A stretch of 64,000 nt of DNA from Rhynchonema sp. JSB1_4 (taxonomy: Eukaryota > Nematoda > Chromadorea > Monhysterida > Xyalidae), in assembly GCA_030248065.1 (NCBI GenBank), contig JASAMV010008818.1:62001-126000 (forward strand), written 5' to 3'. The notes below the pieces were generated by a model that made no database searches, was not told the origin of the DNA, and saw only the letters and a list, made by a program, of their open reading frames with translations. A program made the translations under genes and the position numbers. Below are positions 46,691-58,005 of this stretch, one piece after another; position 1 is the first letter of the stretch, and each line of letters begins with the position of its first letter.

Positions 46691-48391
46691 GAACGACTGC
46701 ATATCAAGATTAAATTTATTATTTAAATCCTCATGTCTGGCAATAATTTGTTCAAACGAATCAGAAATAGGTTTATAAGTTAAATTACCCCATAATGGAA
46801 TGTCATTAGTGACACCAAATTCAGCCAAAAGTTTACTAACATAGAATTTTCTACAAACAATGACATAATTATTACTAGCCTTGCCCGCCTCACTGACCAC
46901 ATATTTATTCGCCAATAAAGACAAACTAGATTTTAGTGTCACCTTATCTACTGAACAATGATCATCAGATATTTGGTTTAACCTGGAGCGTATGATATAC
47001 ATAAATCTGTCCTTGTATTGGTTAAAACAATCAACATTAATGTTATGACGTTTCGACCAAGACCGTGTTAAGTTATCAAGTTTTGACATGACATGACCTG
47101 CAAAAGCCACTTTACTGAAAGGTAGGTTAATTTTGAACTTGGTTCCTTTACTCATGATTTGTTTCAAAGCGTTATTATCAATTATGTCAACGTTACCAGT
47201 AACAATATGACCAACATCACAATTAACAAAGGGTGATGAACTACAATCACAGTTAGAATGGCTGAGACGCAAAAGAGCATCAATATCCAATTCACGAATC
47301 GATGTATGTTGATATACCATTCTAGAAAAAGGGGCAGGATATGAATAACAAACGCTAACTCTCCGTCTGAGGCTTTTATCGACTGGATTAAGGCTACATA
47401 ATTTTCTATCTTTGAAAATATTGTGTAATTCTAATCGTTCAACACACTTGTTGCGGAAATCAATTGACATAAAATCACATGATTCTTTAGAAACATTACG
47501 ATGACCTAAAGAAGAATAGTACCTGCTGACGAAACCAACCAACATAATATGTAATTGGATGGGGACATCTGTACCCTGTAAAGCAACAAAACATGATTTA
47601 AGTGATTTTTTGCTGAGCGATCTAAGAAATACAAATAATTGGCGCATATTATTATCATGGAAATACGTTTCAGCAACTTTTAACACATCGATACCGGTGT
47701 CCTGGTCAGCAGACCGCTTACGTTTTTTCTTTTTTCCACGTTTTCTTGGCTTACGTGGTGTTTTAATACTGAAATATGGATTCTTAAAGAACAAAGTATC
47801 TGGCGTAATGCTATCAGTTAACACGCCGTAATCAGAAACGTCATTATTAAGGCCAAAAGGATAAGCCGAATTTAACAACAGAATCCAAAAATTTTCACGC
47901 TTTCGACGCACAGAGTCAGAAACAGAATCATCAAATTCTTCAATAACTTGTACCAACATGTCCAACTCAGAATGTCCTTGTTCATTAAAATGGTTGACAA
48001 TAAGCGTAGATTTTTTCGCACCGCGTATATTACGTTTATGCTCACCTATTCTAGCTCTAAGAGTTCGCTTTGTTTCACCAACGTACTGGAAGCCACATTT
48101 TGCACAAGTAATGATATATACAATGTTCCTTGTGTCACATGATAATACAGAGTTGCAGCGAGAAACAAACTCCCTACCAGTAACAGAAGATCTTACTGTA
48201 AATGCATCCGACGTATAGTCACATACACCACAATTACGCTTATCGCAGGCAAATGTTTTTTGAGCAAAACAGTATTTATCTACCCAACAAAACTTATGTG
48301 GACCCATGCTGTCATAGGATTCAACTAAGATAACATTCTTTGCATCATATTGAACTTGATTATTAACTGAATGAACTGTGGATGTGGTCAC
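46691..48391 (-). mobile_element. Penelope-like element ORF, N-terminal GIY-YIG (Naiad/Chlamys type), truncated
   Basis: A single intronless frame of about 565 codons. Residues about 50-65 hold a Cys cluster (CDKRNCGVCDY). Residues about 88-125 form a GIY-YIG nuclease (NIVYIITCAKCGFQYVGETK, Arg and Glu following). A basic stretch of Lys/Arg follows, then a region like the reverse-transcriptase N-terminus (KYVVSEAGKASNNYVIVCRK, WGNLTYKPI). Most Penelope-like elements have GIY-YIG at the C-terminus. The permuted order fits the Naiad/Chlamys clade. The RT catalytic palm is missing: at 46690 the frame runs into G/C-rich hAT-type sequence, so this copy is dead. Upstream (48395-48600), a stem of CCTTTCCAACAGT with ACTGTTGGAAGG may be the structured 5' region. 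Confidence 0.75.
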
Positions 48392-48599
48392 CGATGTTTA
48401 TACAAACAACGACGCGGCATCGCCCTTGTCTAAGACGGTGTAACATTATTGGCTTGGGACTGCCAAGCTATCGGGCACCCCACCGTAAATACGGATACCC
48501 AACCTTCCAACAGTGCCTCGCGTGCCGACCTGTTACACCAACGGGGGGCCGGACACTTATAACGGGTAACTACTGTTGGAAAGGATTACTAGGCCGATA

Positions 48600-49730
48600 A
48601 AAGTACCAAAAACATGGAAAAGGACAGAAATAAACACAACATAATTAATATTTGGCAAAAAATGAAAAGGCTAAATAGTTTGAAAATTTTTGAAAAAACG
48701 AAAAAAGCGAAGAGAAAAGCGGAAAGAATAAGCCTAAGCCTGAAATAGAAGCCTAAACCTTAAGTATGGGACTATGCTTAAGCACACACAAAACGGGTGG
48801 ATTTCCGTAAAATTAGTCAATCTTGGCACAGTAGGTGTCCCCCCGATTTTGCCAATTGTCAAAAGTGCCAATTTTTTACCAAAACTGCCAAAAATAGTGT
48901 AAAATCAGTGGTTTTTGCCTCAAATTACCCCGCAAATACTACGTTTTCACACGATTCCACACATAATAAACACATTAAAAATTTTCACCCCAAAACCTAA
49001 CCCCCCCCCAAACCCTTTTTCGGGGCGGGTAGGGTGTACAACACAAGTTTTTTCGGGTGCCTGTTTTTATGTACTAAAAAGTACATATATCGCGCGCAGC
49101 GCGAGATTTTTTGCACTTTTTAGGGTTTTCGGTCGAAATTTGGGCATTTTTGACCGAAAAATGGGCATTTTGAGGGTAAAAATCGGGGCGGGTAGGGTAC
49201 CAGGGCGGGGCGGGTAGGGGGGGGGGGCAGGGCGGGGGGGGGAAGGGGGCCCAATGGGGGCCCCCCCAGTGTGGGGGCGCGCCAATCCCCCGAAGACCCG
49301 TGGGGGGGGGGGGGGGTCCCGCACCCACTCGACACCCCCAGAGGCTACCCAAGATACCCCTATGGTCCGTCAAAAGGCGAAAAAAGGCCGTTTTTTTGCT
49401 TGCAATTTTACTGCAAAATTAGCCTAAAAATGGGTATTTTTTGACATTTTTGCCGAAAATTGGCCTAAAATGACCATTTTTGGGTGCTTGCGCGCGGAGC
49501 GCGCGATTTTTGGGGGTCCCGAGGTCGAAAAACACCTATTTTTGCCTTTGAAAACCATAAATCTACTTACTCGAGATACCCTTTGGGGTCGGCTCGAGAT
49601 AGATACCCTTCCCCCCCCCCACCCCCCCCTGAAGGGTTGACTCGAGATAGATACCCCCGGGGCGGATCCCCCCCCCCTAGCCACTACAGTGGGGCCCCCC
49701 CCCAACCCCCCCCCCCCCCCAGCACCGTGG
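48600..49730. repeat. G/C-homopolymer-rich repeat region
   Basis: Blocks of GGGCGGGTAGGG, long C runs and GCGCGCAGCGCGAG resemble the interiors of the hAT-like families nearby. A mirror of the 46638 end (TAGCCACTACAGTGGGG) lies at 49678. Open frames here are composition artefacts. Confidence 0.6.
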
Positions 49731-49732
49731 AC

Positions 49733-50123
49733 CAGAGGTGGGAATCGGGCCGGGTTACCTCGGCCCGGCCCGGCCCGGCCCGACTTGGAAAAAAGTCGGC
49801 CCGGCCCGGCCCGGCCCGATTTTTTCGGCCCGACTTTTTCTGATGACATTTTGAAGCAATTTTGTGGTGCAAATATTACTGTTTTTTTTTGTTTAAAAAT
49901 ACCTGATAAGCATGGAAGTCGGTACTAATTTGCAGAATCGCGAAAAATTTTGAGAAATTTGGCCTAAAAAATCACGATTTTCTATTGAAATTTGATGATG
50001 TCGGGCCTTTTCGGGCCGACCACCCCGGCCCGGCCCGGCCCGACATTCCGGAAAGTCGGCCCGGCCCGGCCCGACCGTTCGGGCCGGAAACCTCGGCCCG
50101 GCCCGGCCCGATTCCCACCTCTG
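49733..50123. mobile_element. hAT-like MITE (CAGAGGTGGG ends)
   Basis: CAGAGGTGGGAATCGGGCC...GGCCCGATTCCCACCTCTG with GGCCC repeats next to both ends. The flanks CCGTGGAC and CTGTGTAC match at 6 of 8 bases. Confidence 0.75.
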
Positions 50124-50611
50124 CTGTGTACCATATTACTTTCGCGATAATTCAATTTTTATAAGTAAAAATGTGTGTAAATCGCGCGGAGCGGGCAAAC
50201 GCGTTTCATTGGAGTGGAGACAACTCATGCCACACGTAATTTTCTTTTGTTTTGCGTTGGCAAGGCCAAACGAACGTAATCCCATGTTACATTTAGCTCA
50301 GACCGTTGACGGAGAGAACAAAACATTCTCCAAAATATAACGAAAGAAATCAAAGAAAGAGATTCGAATTGTTTTCTTTCGTGTTGTTGCACTTGCCAAA
50401 CGGAAGAAAGTGCCGTATTCAAGCGCAAGACTCAACGCTGTGCCGGCTGCCGCACAAGCAGTTACGCAAACTTGGGGATGAAAAATAGCTCTGCACTGAC
50501 TATTTTCTTGCAATTCGCCCTGCCATCACAATTTCATTACTGATCTTAACCAACAAATTCTATAACGATCTTCCTGTTGGCTTTCGCCATTTAACCGCAA
50601 GACTAATTATC
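50124..50611. other. Upstream region of the Sushi gene
   Basis: No gene seen. The first 90 bases resemble the interior of the 44275 MITE family (AAATCGCGCGGAGCG). Confidence 0.4.
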
Positions 50612-53381
50612 ATGCCCTCATCTATCCGATTACTTTTTGCATCGCTGCTGCTTTGTCTGGCCACAAAAGGTTCAGTATTTTCTTTATTCAGCACATTTCG
50701 TCAATTAGAGATGTGACCTGGCCTCCTCTGTAGTTGTGAGAGGTGACCTTCGAAATAAAACAATGTGCAGATTGCCAAGTGAAACAATGCCAAGTCAACA
50801 ATGTAAATGAAAATGAAACAACAATACAAATCCACAGTGCTAATGACACTGGGCTGAATAATTACCTGCAGGTGGGGCGAGAGAGAAAATAACCAGCGAA
50901 TTGACCCCGAGCGCCGTAATTGCGTGTGGAGTGTTTGACCGAACCGCTTGGAAACGGATTACGCAAGACAACAACGTTCCGTCAGTCAGATATTGTTTCG
51001 AGAAATGTGTTAATCACAGTCGTAAAGACGAGCATAACGGTTAGTAAGCCATGAATACAATACATTTGTAGCCCTACAGTGGTGTAATCCGGTGCACTCG
51101 GTATTCAAAGCCATAAAAATTTCGCATTCAAAAAGATTAAAATATGCGCATGCGTGGGCTGCGTTCTGGCGACCAACAACACACAATTACGCACAGACAA
51201 TCTTAAGCGAGAGCACGCAGAACAGAGCAGGAAGAAAGAGTGAAAACAGCTGGGCCAAAAAACGGCAGACAAACAAAATATAAGCGTTGACTCCGAAACC
51301 AGGATAGTCGCGTGTTATTGCCGATTACAGACAGGGACCGATGTTGCGCGATAACATTCGCCAATCGAGTTTGCGGCTTGTACAGCGGTCGATTGGATAA
51401 CTACAATGCATCCGATATGATTATTGAACCGAACTGTAACAATGATGCCTACGCAGTGCGCGTCAAATGCAAAGAAGGTCGGTGGGGCAATAGTGGCTTC
51501 TTGAACACTCGTTGACGCAACTTTATCAAATGAGTGACTCCGAATCTTTTGATTCTTTGCCGTTCTTGAGATCAGATAAAATCTCGAATCTTGAACTTGG
51601 GGATTAGACTTGGAGCACTTCTGCCTTGGTCCAGTCTCGGGGCATTGAATCTTATCAAGGACATTGAGGTTGTGATTTCTTCTATCATTGTGCACGACAT
51701 CAAACTGAATCAGTGCAGTTCTCGCTTTATGGAATGGCAGCCTGAAGATTGTGTGTACGGACGCGGCACCTGTTTGAGCTACAATATGAAATCTACGCGT
51801 ATTCTGTTGTTTAGGACTGTACTGGTTAGACCGACCCGAGGACGCTGGAACCCGACGCTATGGCAAATGCTCTTATATGAAACCCCACTACGATCCTGAG
51901 AAGAACAACTGTGGAAAATGTCAGGGAGTGTCCTGTGAACAGAGTTTCCGAGATGCTGTATATTTAGCTGGGCGTTGAAAAAGTTACCTGACTGACCAAG
52001 ATCCAAGGCCTTGTGATGTTTCAGTATGCGAACGACCCATACCGATCAGTAACGTGACAGCGACATACGAAAAGAAAATACATTCAACTGGCAACAGTCC
52101 ACCAGATGATGTTGCAAAGATAATATGCCGAAGGGGATTCTTCTGGGAAGGCGTCAACAGTACCGAAGAACTTGAAGCCATGTATGTACCTGTGTTTTGT
52201 GTACATGGGTCCTTCACCCAACTGAAACTTATTGATTTGCAGCTGTACCGACGGTGAGTGGCGCGAACGGATACCAAAAACCAACAGGACCCGACCATTG
52301 AACCGCAGTTGTTAGTTTCGCTCGTCTTTTTGAGAACTATGTAGCTATACCTCGCCCTGTCTGGGGTGTGATTATGCTGATGCGCAGAAACTCAGGTATG
52401 GATACCAAAAATTGTCCGAGTGAAACACAGAATGCGTTTATCAGATATTCGAAAGTCCAACCACACCACATTTGCAGGTGTGATCAATCCGAATTACGTC
52501 GAGCCCCCCGAGCCTCTAATTGGCAACCAGCTGATAGTGGTAGTGGTCGTGTGCAGTATGGCAGCGTTGCTCATTATCGCCATCGCAGTGGCTGTGTTTG
52601 CCGGGGTGGTCGTTGTGAGACGTAGACGATTGAAGAAAATGGGGTTGGTCTGCCACAGTGATGGGGATCGTTAATGCAGTCCATTAGATGATGTCCCAAT
52701 CAATTGAGGCCTTTGAAGGCTTCACAGATTGGCTATGCATCTGATGTTTCACCACAGATTGTGGCCTCACGATAGACATTGACAAATTTGGACTGTCTTT
52801 GGTGAAAGTGAACGTTGCGTCTGTGACATGTGTCGCCCACGTCACCGTTATCCAAGCCAATCACAGATCGATAATATGAGACGCTGCGTTGCAGGCCGAT
52901 GAGCCAATACAACAGCCAGTACGACAGTCAATACGATCTGAGCATGTACTCGACAAGCATTCAGTGTCAGTCGATGACGAAGACCTCCGAAACGACCAAC
53001 CTATTTTCGTTCAAATCCGCCTTTTCGTCGAAGAACAACAAAAACAAGAAGGACAAGACGAAACCGAAAAAGCCGATCAACAAAGCATTCTTCAAGAAGG
53101 CCAAACAACCAGCAGCAACCGATGACGACCAACTGCTAAATAATGACAACAACAACTACGAAGACGAGAAATCATCGATAATCAAATCCAGCAAATCGCC
53201 CTACCGCAGTCCAATGGAACAACGGAAGCAACAACAAAAACTAAGACCGCCATTAAAGGAAAAGTCACTGCGAGTCGATCTGAATGCCCTGTGTGCACCG
53301 CAACCACAACACACTATTCCGTCACCCCCACCACCCAGAATGCAACCACCACATAAACAGATACAGTTCAAACATGGCTGA
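50612..53381 (+). CDS. Sushi (CCP) domain single-pass membrane protein
   Basis: Exons about 50612-50670, 51331-51477, about 51716-51785, about 51833-51960, 52025-52182, 52243-52310, 52477-52643 and 52894-53381. The first encodes a signal peptide (IRLLFASLLLCLATKG). Cys-rich ectodomain pieces follow. The best module is CERPIPISNVTATYEKK ... VAKIICRRGFFWEG ... CTDGEWRERIP ... SC, with the Cys, Gly and Trp spacing of a CCP domain. A membrane helix (IVVVVVCSMAALLIIAIAVA) and Arg-Arg-Arg stop-transfer precede a 160-residue Ser/Gln/Lys-rich tail ending FKHG. It is likely an adhesion or receptor protein. The exact function is unknown. The acceptor at 52024 is the exact string TGATGTTTCAG. Confidence 0.7.
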
Positions 53382-55378
53382 CCACGAAACCGAGCCTGAT
53401 ATATCAAGCAATACACAGAAATGAGAAATGTGCAACAAAATTTATCTGCGATCTCTTTCCCAATCACCACGACTGCATGATTCTCCCGCGCATCACTGAC
53501 ACTCAAAATCAAGATACAAGAGATTCGACTGATTTCAATTCTTTCCAAACACTGCGCATTCGTTCATGGAGTATTCTGCTTTGGACCAGGAATAAAGCTA
53601 AATAAAGAAAGTGTCATTGGTCGATGTTTTGTTACCACTAATTGGCGGCCACCTCCGTCTTTTGTCTTGGGATCTCTGCTCTTTTATTTGCCGCGTCGTC
53701 AACGTGCACTGGCGACCAACTGGTATCAATATCTGAATTTCTGATCGTGGTATCAGGGCCCTATGCTGACACTTTACACACAACATTCAGCTCAACAGTG
53801 CACTTAAATGGTTTCGTACATTCTTCGTTCCGTCCACACAAATTCTTGACCTCTGCTGCTTTGCATATTCTTTGTGTCCTTTGCAGATAAATGATTGGTC
53901 TCTCCAATCGCAAAAGCAATGGAGTTACACTTTCCCCATTACCATTGCAGGCGGTGATAAAATGAACGCATTTTACATCATAAAACCACAAAATCAGTGC
54001 GAAAATAAGCTGTTATGCACTGTGGCTGGGTGAAAAAAGATGCGAAGCGTGCGCGCTTGTTGACAGATAAGGAAAACAAGCGTTTCTTGCTCACAGGAAA
54101 AACAAACGACCTGTTTTCCTTTACTCACAGACCAAAGAGAGGTGACGTGTTTTGCTTTGAACAAGTTTTTCACAGTGTTGAAATCGAAGAAAACGGTGTG
54201 CGCGCCTTGCCAAGCAATATCATGTCTGGCGTGGAGAGAGAAATTTTGAAGAACATTCCTGGGCTTCAGAATGCGAATCCATTGAGGTACGTTTCCTTTA
54301 CTTCCAGATTCTAAATTCTCTGTTGCCTAAGAAAGCCGTCAAACCTTAATTTGTCAGTTTGTTAACTTATCAACTTGTCTCGAGCAGGGATAAGACGTTC
54401 ACGTTTAGCGCCATCGTTCGAGTGAACGATACATTGTACATCAGCGGTACACTGGGCGTGACGCGAGATGGACTAGTGCCCGGCGGTATCACGCCCGAAA
54501 CACGACAGGCGTTGATCAACATGCGCACGGCACTCAAGCAGTTCGGGTATGATTTGAAAAACGGTATTGGTTACAGCGCCCAAGGCTTGCCTAAATTCAA
54601 TTCTCTGAGCAATAATGCTGTGCTGATGTTTCAGTTGTCAAATGCACTGTGCTCTTATCGAATTACGATGATTTCGCAGCACTGAACAAAGCATATGCTG
54701 AATGTATGTTGACTGTAATTCGTCTGATTTTTCAAGTTTTACCTGTAAAAAGTGGCCCGACACCGCTCTTTAACATAAAAACAGGTCTGTTTCAAACTTG
54801 GCGATCGAACACGGGTCTGTCGCCCTGGCAATCTCTGGTGCGACCAATACTTTAGAATTTTACTGATGCCACCCCGCCACTAAAGCAGCTACATTACTGT
54901 AGAATTTGAGTAATGAATTGTGTCAATAACAGGTTTCATATCCACCGTACCATTGGCCGTTTTTGATTTTCAGTTTTCACTGAGCGACATCCGGCCCGAG
55001 CCTGTTATCAAGTGGCCAAATTACCACTGGTACATGTGTTGGTGTTTGCCTGATGTTTCATTTGTGAGCTGATGTTTGCAAAAGCTTGTATGCACTTGGA
55101 GGAGAGTGCTTACCGTTCGACCCGTTCAAGCACATGGAAAAAATTCCAAGCTTGCAAGTCCATTTCGTCCTTGTGGTGGCAAACGTTTTTTTGTGTATAA
55201 CTGCTTCACCCTCTTTGAGTACAGCTTGATGTCAAGCATTTGTGCTCAACTTTACGCATTTTTTGTGAATTCCACAACGTTTGTCAATGAACATGCAAAT
55301 TTCAGAATGCCAGAGTCGAAATAGAGGCTGTCGCTGTCACGAATGTAGTGCGAGAACGTGCCAAGCTGTGAAACATCA
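52014..55378. promoter_or_regulatory. Motif cluster 4, Sushi and RidA-like genes
   Basis: Exact at 52014 (+), 52742 (+), 54624 (+), 55051 (+) and 55369 (-). Two form splice acceptors and one contains a stop codon. Confidence 0.6.
54222..55053 (+). CDS. RidA/YjgF-family protein
   Basis: Exons 54222-54287, 54387-54563, 54635-54703 and 54974-55053 join in phase to about 130 residues. TLYISGTLG, LVPGG, TRQALINM, VVKCTVLLSNYDDF, LNKAYAEFF and PARACYQVAKLP are the family blocks. RidA proteins hydrolyse reactive enamine/imine intermediates from amino-acid metabolism in cytosol or mitochondria. The substrate-binding Arg (PARAC) is kept, but the family's final strand with its catalytic Glu (VEIEA) reads LVHVLVFA before the stop, so activity is doubtful. 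The third exon begins right after an exact TGATGTTTCAG, and the stop codon TGA is itself the first three bases of another exact TGATGTTTCA (55051-55060). A longer 5' frame from 54015 exists, but Met 54222 fits the family length. Confidence 0.8.
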
Positions 55379-55920
55379 CCACATTCCGAACCAAATGTTT
55401 GCTAGATTATTTTATAAAGCAAGCGTATGCCTAGCGAATGCACATCAGATTGCATTGTTGTCATGTTCATGTATATTTCCCGCGATGTTTTATCTTTCTG
55501 TTGTAGGCATCAAAAGACTGTGCATCGTGCTTGTTTTTTTGCGGTTTTCGCAGGTTCTGTCTGATTTGGTCAAGATGGCAGAAAACATTTTCCAGCCTTA
55601 CGGTGTCATTATTGTGAAGTTTGTTGTTGACTGGTAACGGTCAATGATGACTAAAATATAGAATGGCCCTAATAAACAGATCAGCTGCGGCGACTACACA
55701 AATCAATTGCCTAAATTTACTGGATTACAATTAAAAAAAGATGTGCTGTGTTGTGCATCAATCCCGAAGGCTAGAACTACGACTACCTACGGTTGAACAA
55801 AGGCAAGAAAAAATTAGCACAACATCGGCATGAACGTATTGTACTTTGCGACAGAGTTGCATGGAACACCAGTTTCGATCAGTGCGCGTAAGCTTCACGC
55901 TAAAATTTTGCCAACTTCAT
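55061..55920. other. Intergenic between RidA-like gene and collagen A
   Basis: Open frames at 55281-55637 have no recognisable domain. One exact motif copy on the minus strand at 55369-55378. Confidence 0.4.
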
Positions 55921-55925
55921 CACTT

Positions 55926-56409
55926 CTAATAGCCGGGTGCTAGACGTGCCGGTGGACAGTGATCGCAACCTCCGCCGATTCCTGGATCTCCCTGCGGCCC
56001 CGGTTCCCCTGGGAGGCCATTCATGGCTGAAATGGGCACAAGGCAAGAATTTTAAGAAATATACAGTAGTAGCTGCAACTGTGGGTGAAGTCTGCATTCA
56101 ACGCGTGCGGGTGCGGCACGCGTGCACGCCTTTGACCGCTTCAGCACTGTGCACGCGGTGCATGTGGTGCATTCATCCCCCCTATACTTTTGTGTGTGGA
56201 GGCGTGAAAGGCGTGCATGCTTTGCTGCATGCGAGGCGGACTTCACCCGCCAGAGTTGCAGCTGGTACTCTATATTCTGTTGAATATAATGCAATAATGA
56301 TCAATTGAATTGAGCTAAGTTCAGATGCATTAATGCGATAACCCCGCATACAGTTAGGCATCAGCAGGATCGTATATATAATATAATTATAAAGTGTAAT
56401 ATAATATAA

Positions 56410-56453
<44 letters not shown>

Positions 56454-56455
56454 AT

Positions 56456-56514
<59 letters not shown>

Positions 56515-58005
56515 TATGCCTTGTACCATCAACATTCAGTCTCCTATCCTATCCATCCAGGTAAACACGACTCCAAATAATGAATATTCTTCGTAACGAC
56601 CAAAAGATGAGTTCCAATCATGCGCCACTACAAAGATAATTGACTGTACCTTGCATGCCGGGCGGTCCTTTGTCGCCCTTCGCTCCAGACACGCCATTGT
56701 CTCCATCTTTGCCCGGATTTCCCGGCGGTCCCTGCGGCCCGAATTTGCCCGGCAGTCCCCTGGGTCCTGCTGGTCCCTGCGGGCCTTGTTTGGTCACCGT
56801 CAACCTGCCAGGCTCACCGCGTGGGCCTTTTGGACCCGGTCGGCCATTCATGCCGTTTTGTCCTTTTGGTCCTCGCTCGCCTTGATCGCCCGGGTTGCCC
56901 GGCTTGCCTGGATCGCCCATATTACCTGTGGCGTGAGCAAATGGATAAGTATTATTCATTTGGCGATCAAACTTGGTGATTGAAATGAACCTGGCCGAGT
57001 GTGCTTTGATCTTTTTCAATGAACGATTTTGAGATTCTGATTTCGACCGCACACAAAAAACTGGGAAGTTTACTTTTCAGATGCGAAACAACCATTGCGG
57101 GGTTCCGAAACCTTCAGTCAACTTTGAAGATTTAGCAAAAAAGTGACGTTACTGGCTCGATTGCCATAGTTTACGTTTTCCACAGTGAGAGTTCCTCGTT
57201 GTTTGTGCGGACACACCTGCTTCTCCATCGGATCCACGAGGACCAGGATCGCCATCGCGGCCTGCCGGTGACTGGCACGGACATTGCTCGGGGAATTTCT
57301 TCACGTAGATCTCGCTGTAGGGCACCGGGTCGCCGGGCGGACCGATTTCACCCGGCCTGCCCGGCGTGCCGTCCCGGCCGTCACGGCCAGCTGGACCGTC
57401 GCTGCCCGGCACGCCACGTTCGCAGTTGCACTCACCTGAAAATGGTGCAAAAGAACTGAAGGGGTTGACGTATAAACTCAAATTTTAGTGGTTGGAAAGA
57501 GCGACTAACACACTCTGACGACCGGGCGCCTCGCCTGACGCTTCGCCCTGTAGCCGAACTGATTGATGAGCATGGCGGCCTCAGCCAATTTGCCCGATTG
57601 TCCCTTGCCGTGCGCGCGTACGTCCATCACGTCGCGGTACATCTCTTTCGATTTGGTCTGCAACGTTACGGTAGGGTTACGGTATATGGTTGCGGTACGG
57701 ATTACGGTAATTTAAGTACTACTCACGTAACACCAGTCGAGTTCGACTTGTGCGCTCGCCTCCAGTTGCAGGACGTAGTGGAACAACAGAGGGAACGTCA
57801 CCAGACACGACGCCACGGCGACCTGAAATGTACAGACGGTGAAGTCATAAACATTTGTCATTCACCAAAAACTCATCTTTTCTCTTCCAAAACCTCCATC
57901 ATAACACCAACGAACCGTGCTGAAAGTGATGGCCAGAAAGGCGGATGTGCGCAGCGATTGACGCTCCATACTTGGAGAAGCAACTATGCGCGTCTTGTCG
58001 TCCAT
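55926..58005 (-). CDS. Nematode cuticle collagen A
   Basis: Exons 57916-58005, 57727-57822, 57510-57657, 57217-57435, 56650-56925 and 55926-56026, in phase, about 309 residues. The start MDDKTRIV is followed by a hydrophobic N-terminal segment that crosses the first intron ([27 protein letters not shown]). Next come WCYV and an R-A-K-R subtilisin-type cleavage site, then Cys-flanked Gly-X-Y blocks and a Pro-rich break ([18 protein letters not shown]). The end [13 protein letters not shown] is shared with the two neighbouring genes. These proteins form trimers, are processed and cross-linked in the extracellular cuticle. The last intron carries an AT microsatellite and a MITE. Confidence 0.92.
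56060..56274. mobile_element. MITE with about 35-bp terminal inverted repeats
   Basis: TATACAGTAGTAGCTGCAAC...GTTGCAGCTGGTACTCTATA, with GGTGAAGTC also mirrored. 215 bp in collagen A's last intron. TATA/TA ends. Confidence 0.8.
56378..56515. repeat. AT microsatellite with poly(T) core
   Basis: ATATAATATA and (AT)n around a run of about 27 T. Confidence 0.95.

Noticed and set aside
48710..48760. GCCTAA strings resembling the nematode telomere repeat TTAGGC
   Set aside because: Only a few interrupted copies; not an interstitial telomere.
49067..49930. Several Pro/Gly/Arg-rich ORFs on both strands
   Set aside because: They come from G/C homopolymers in MITE sequence.
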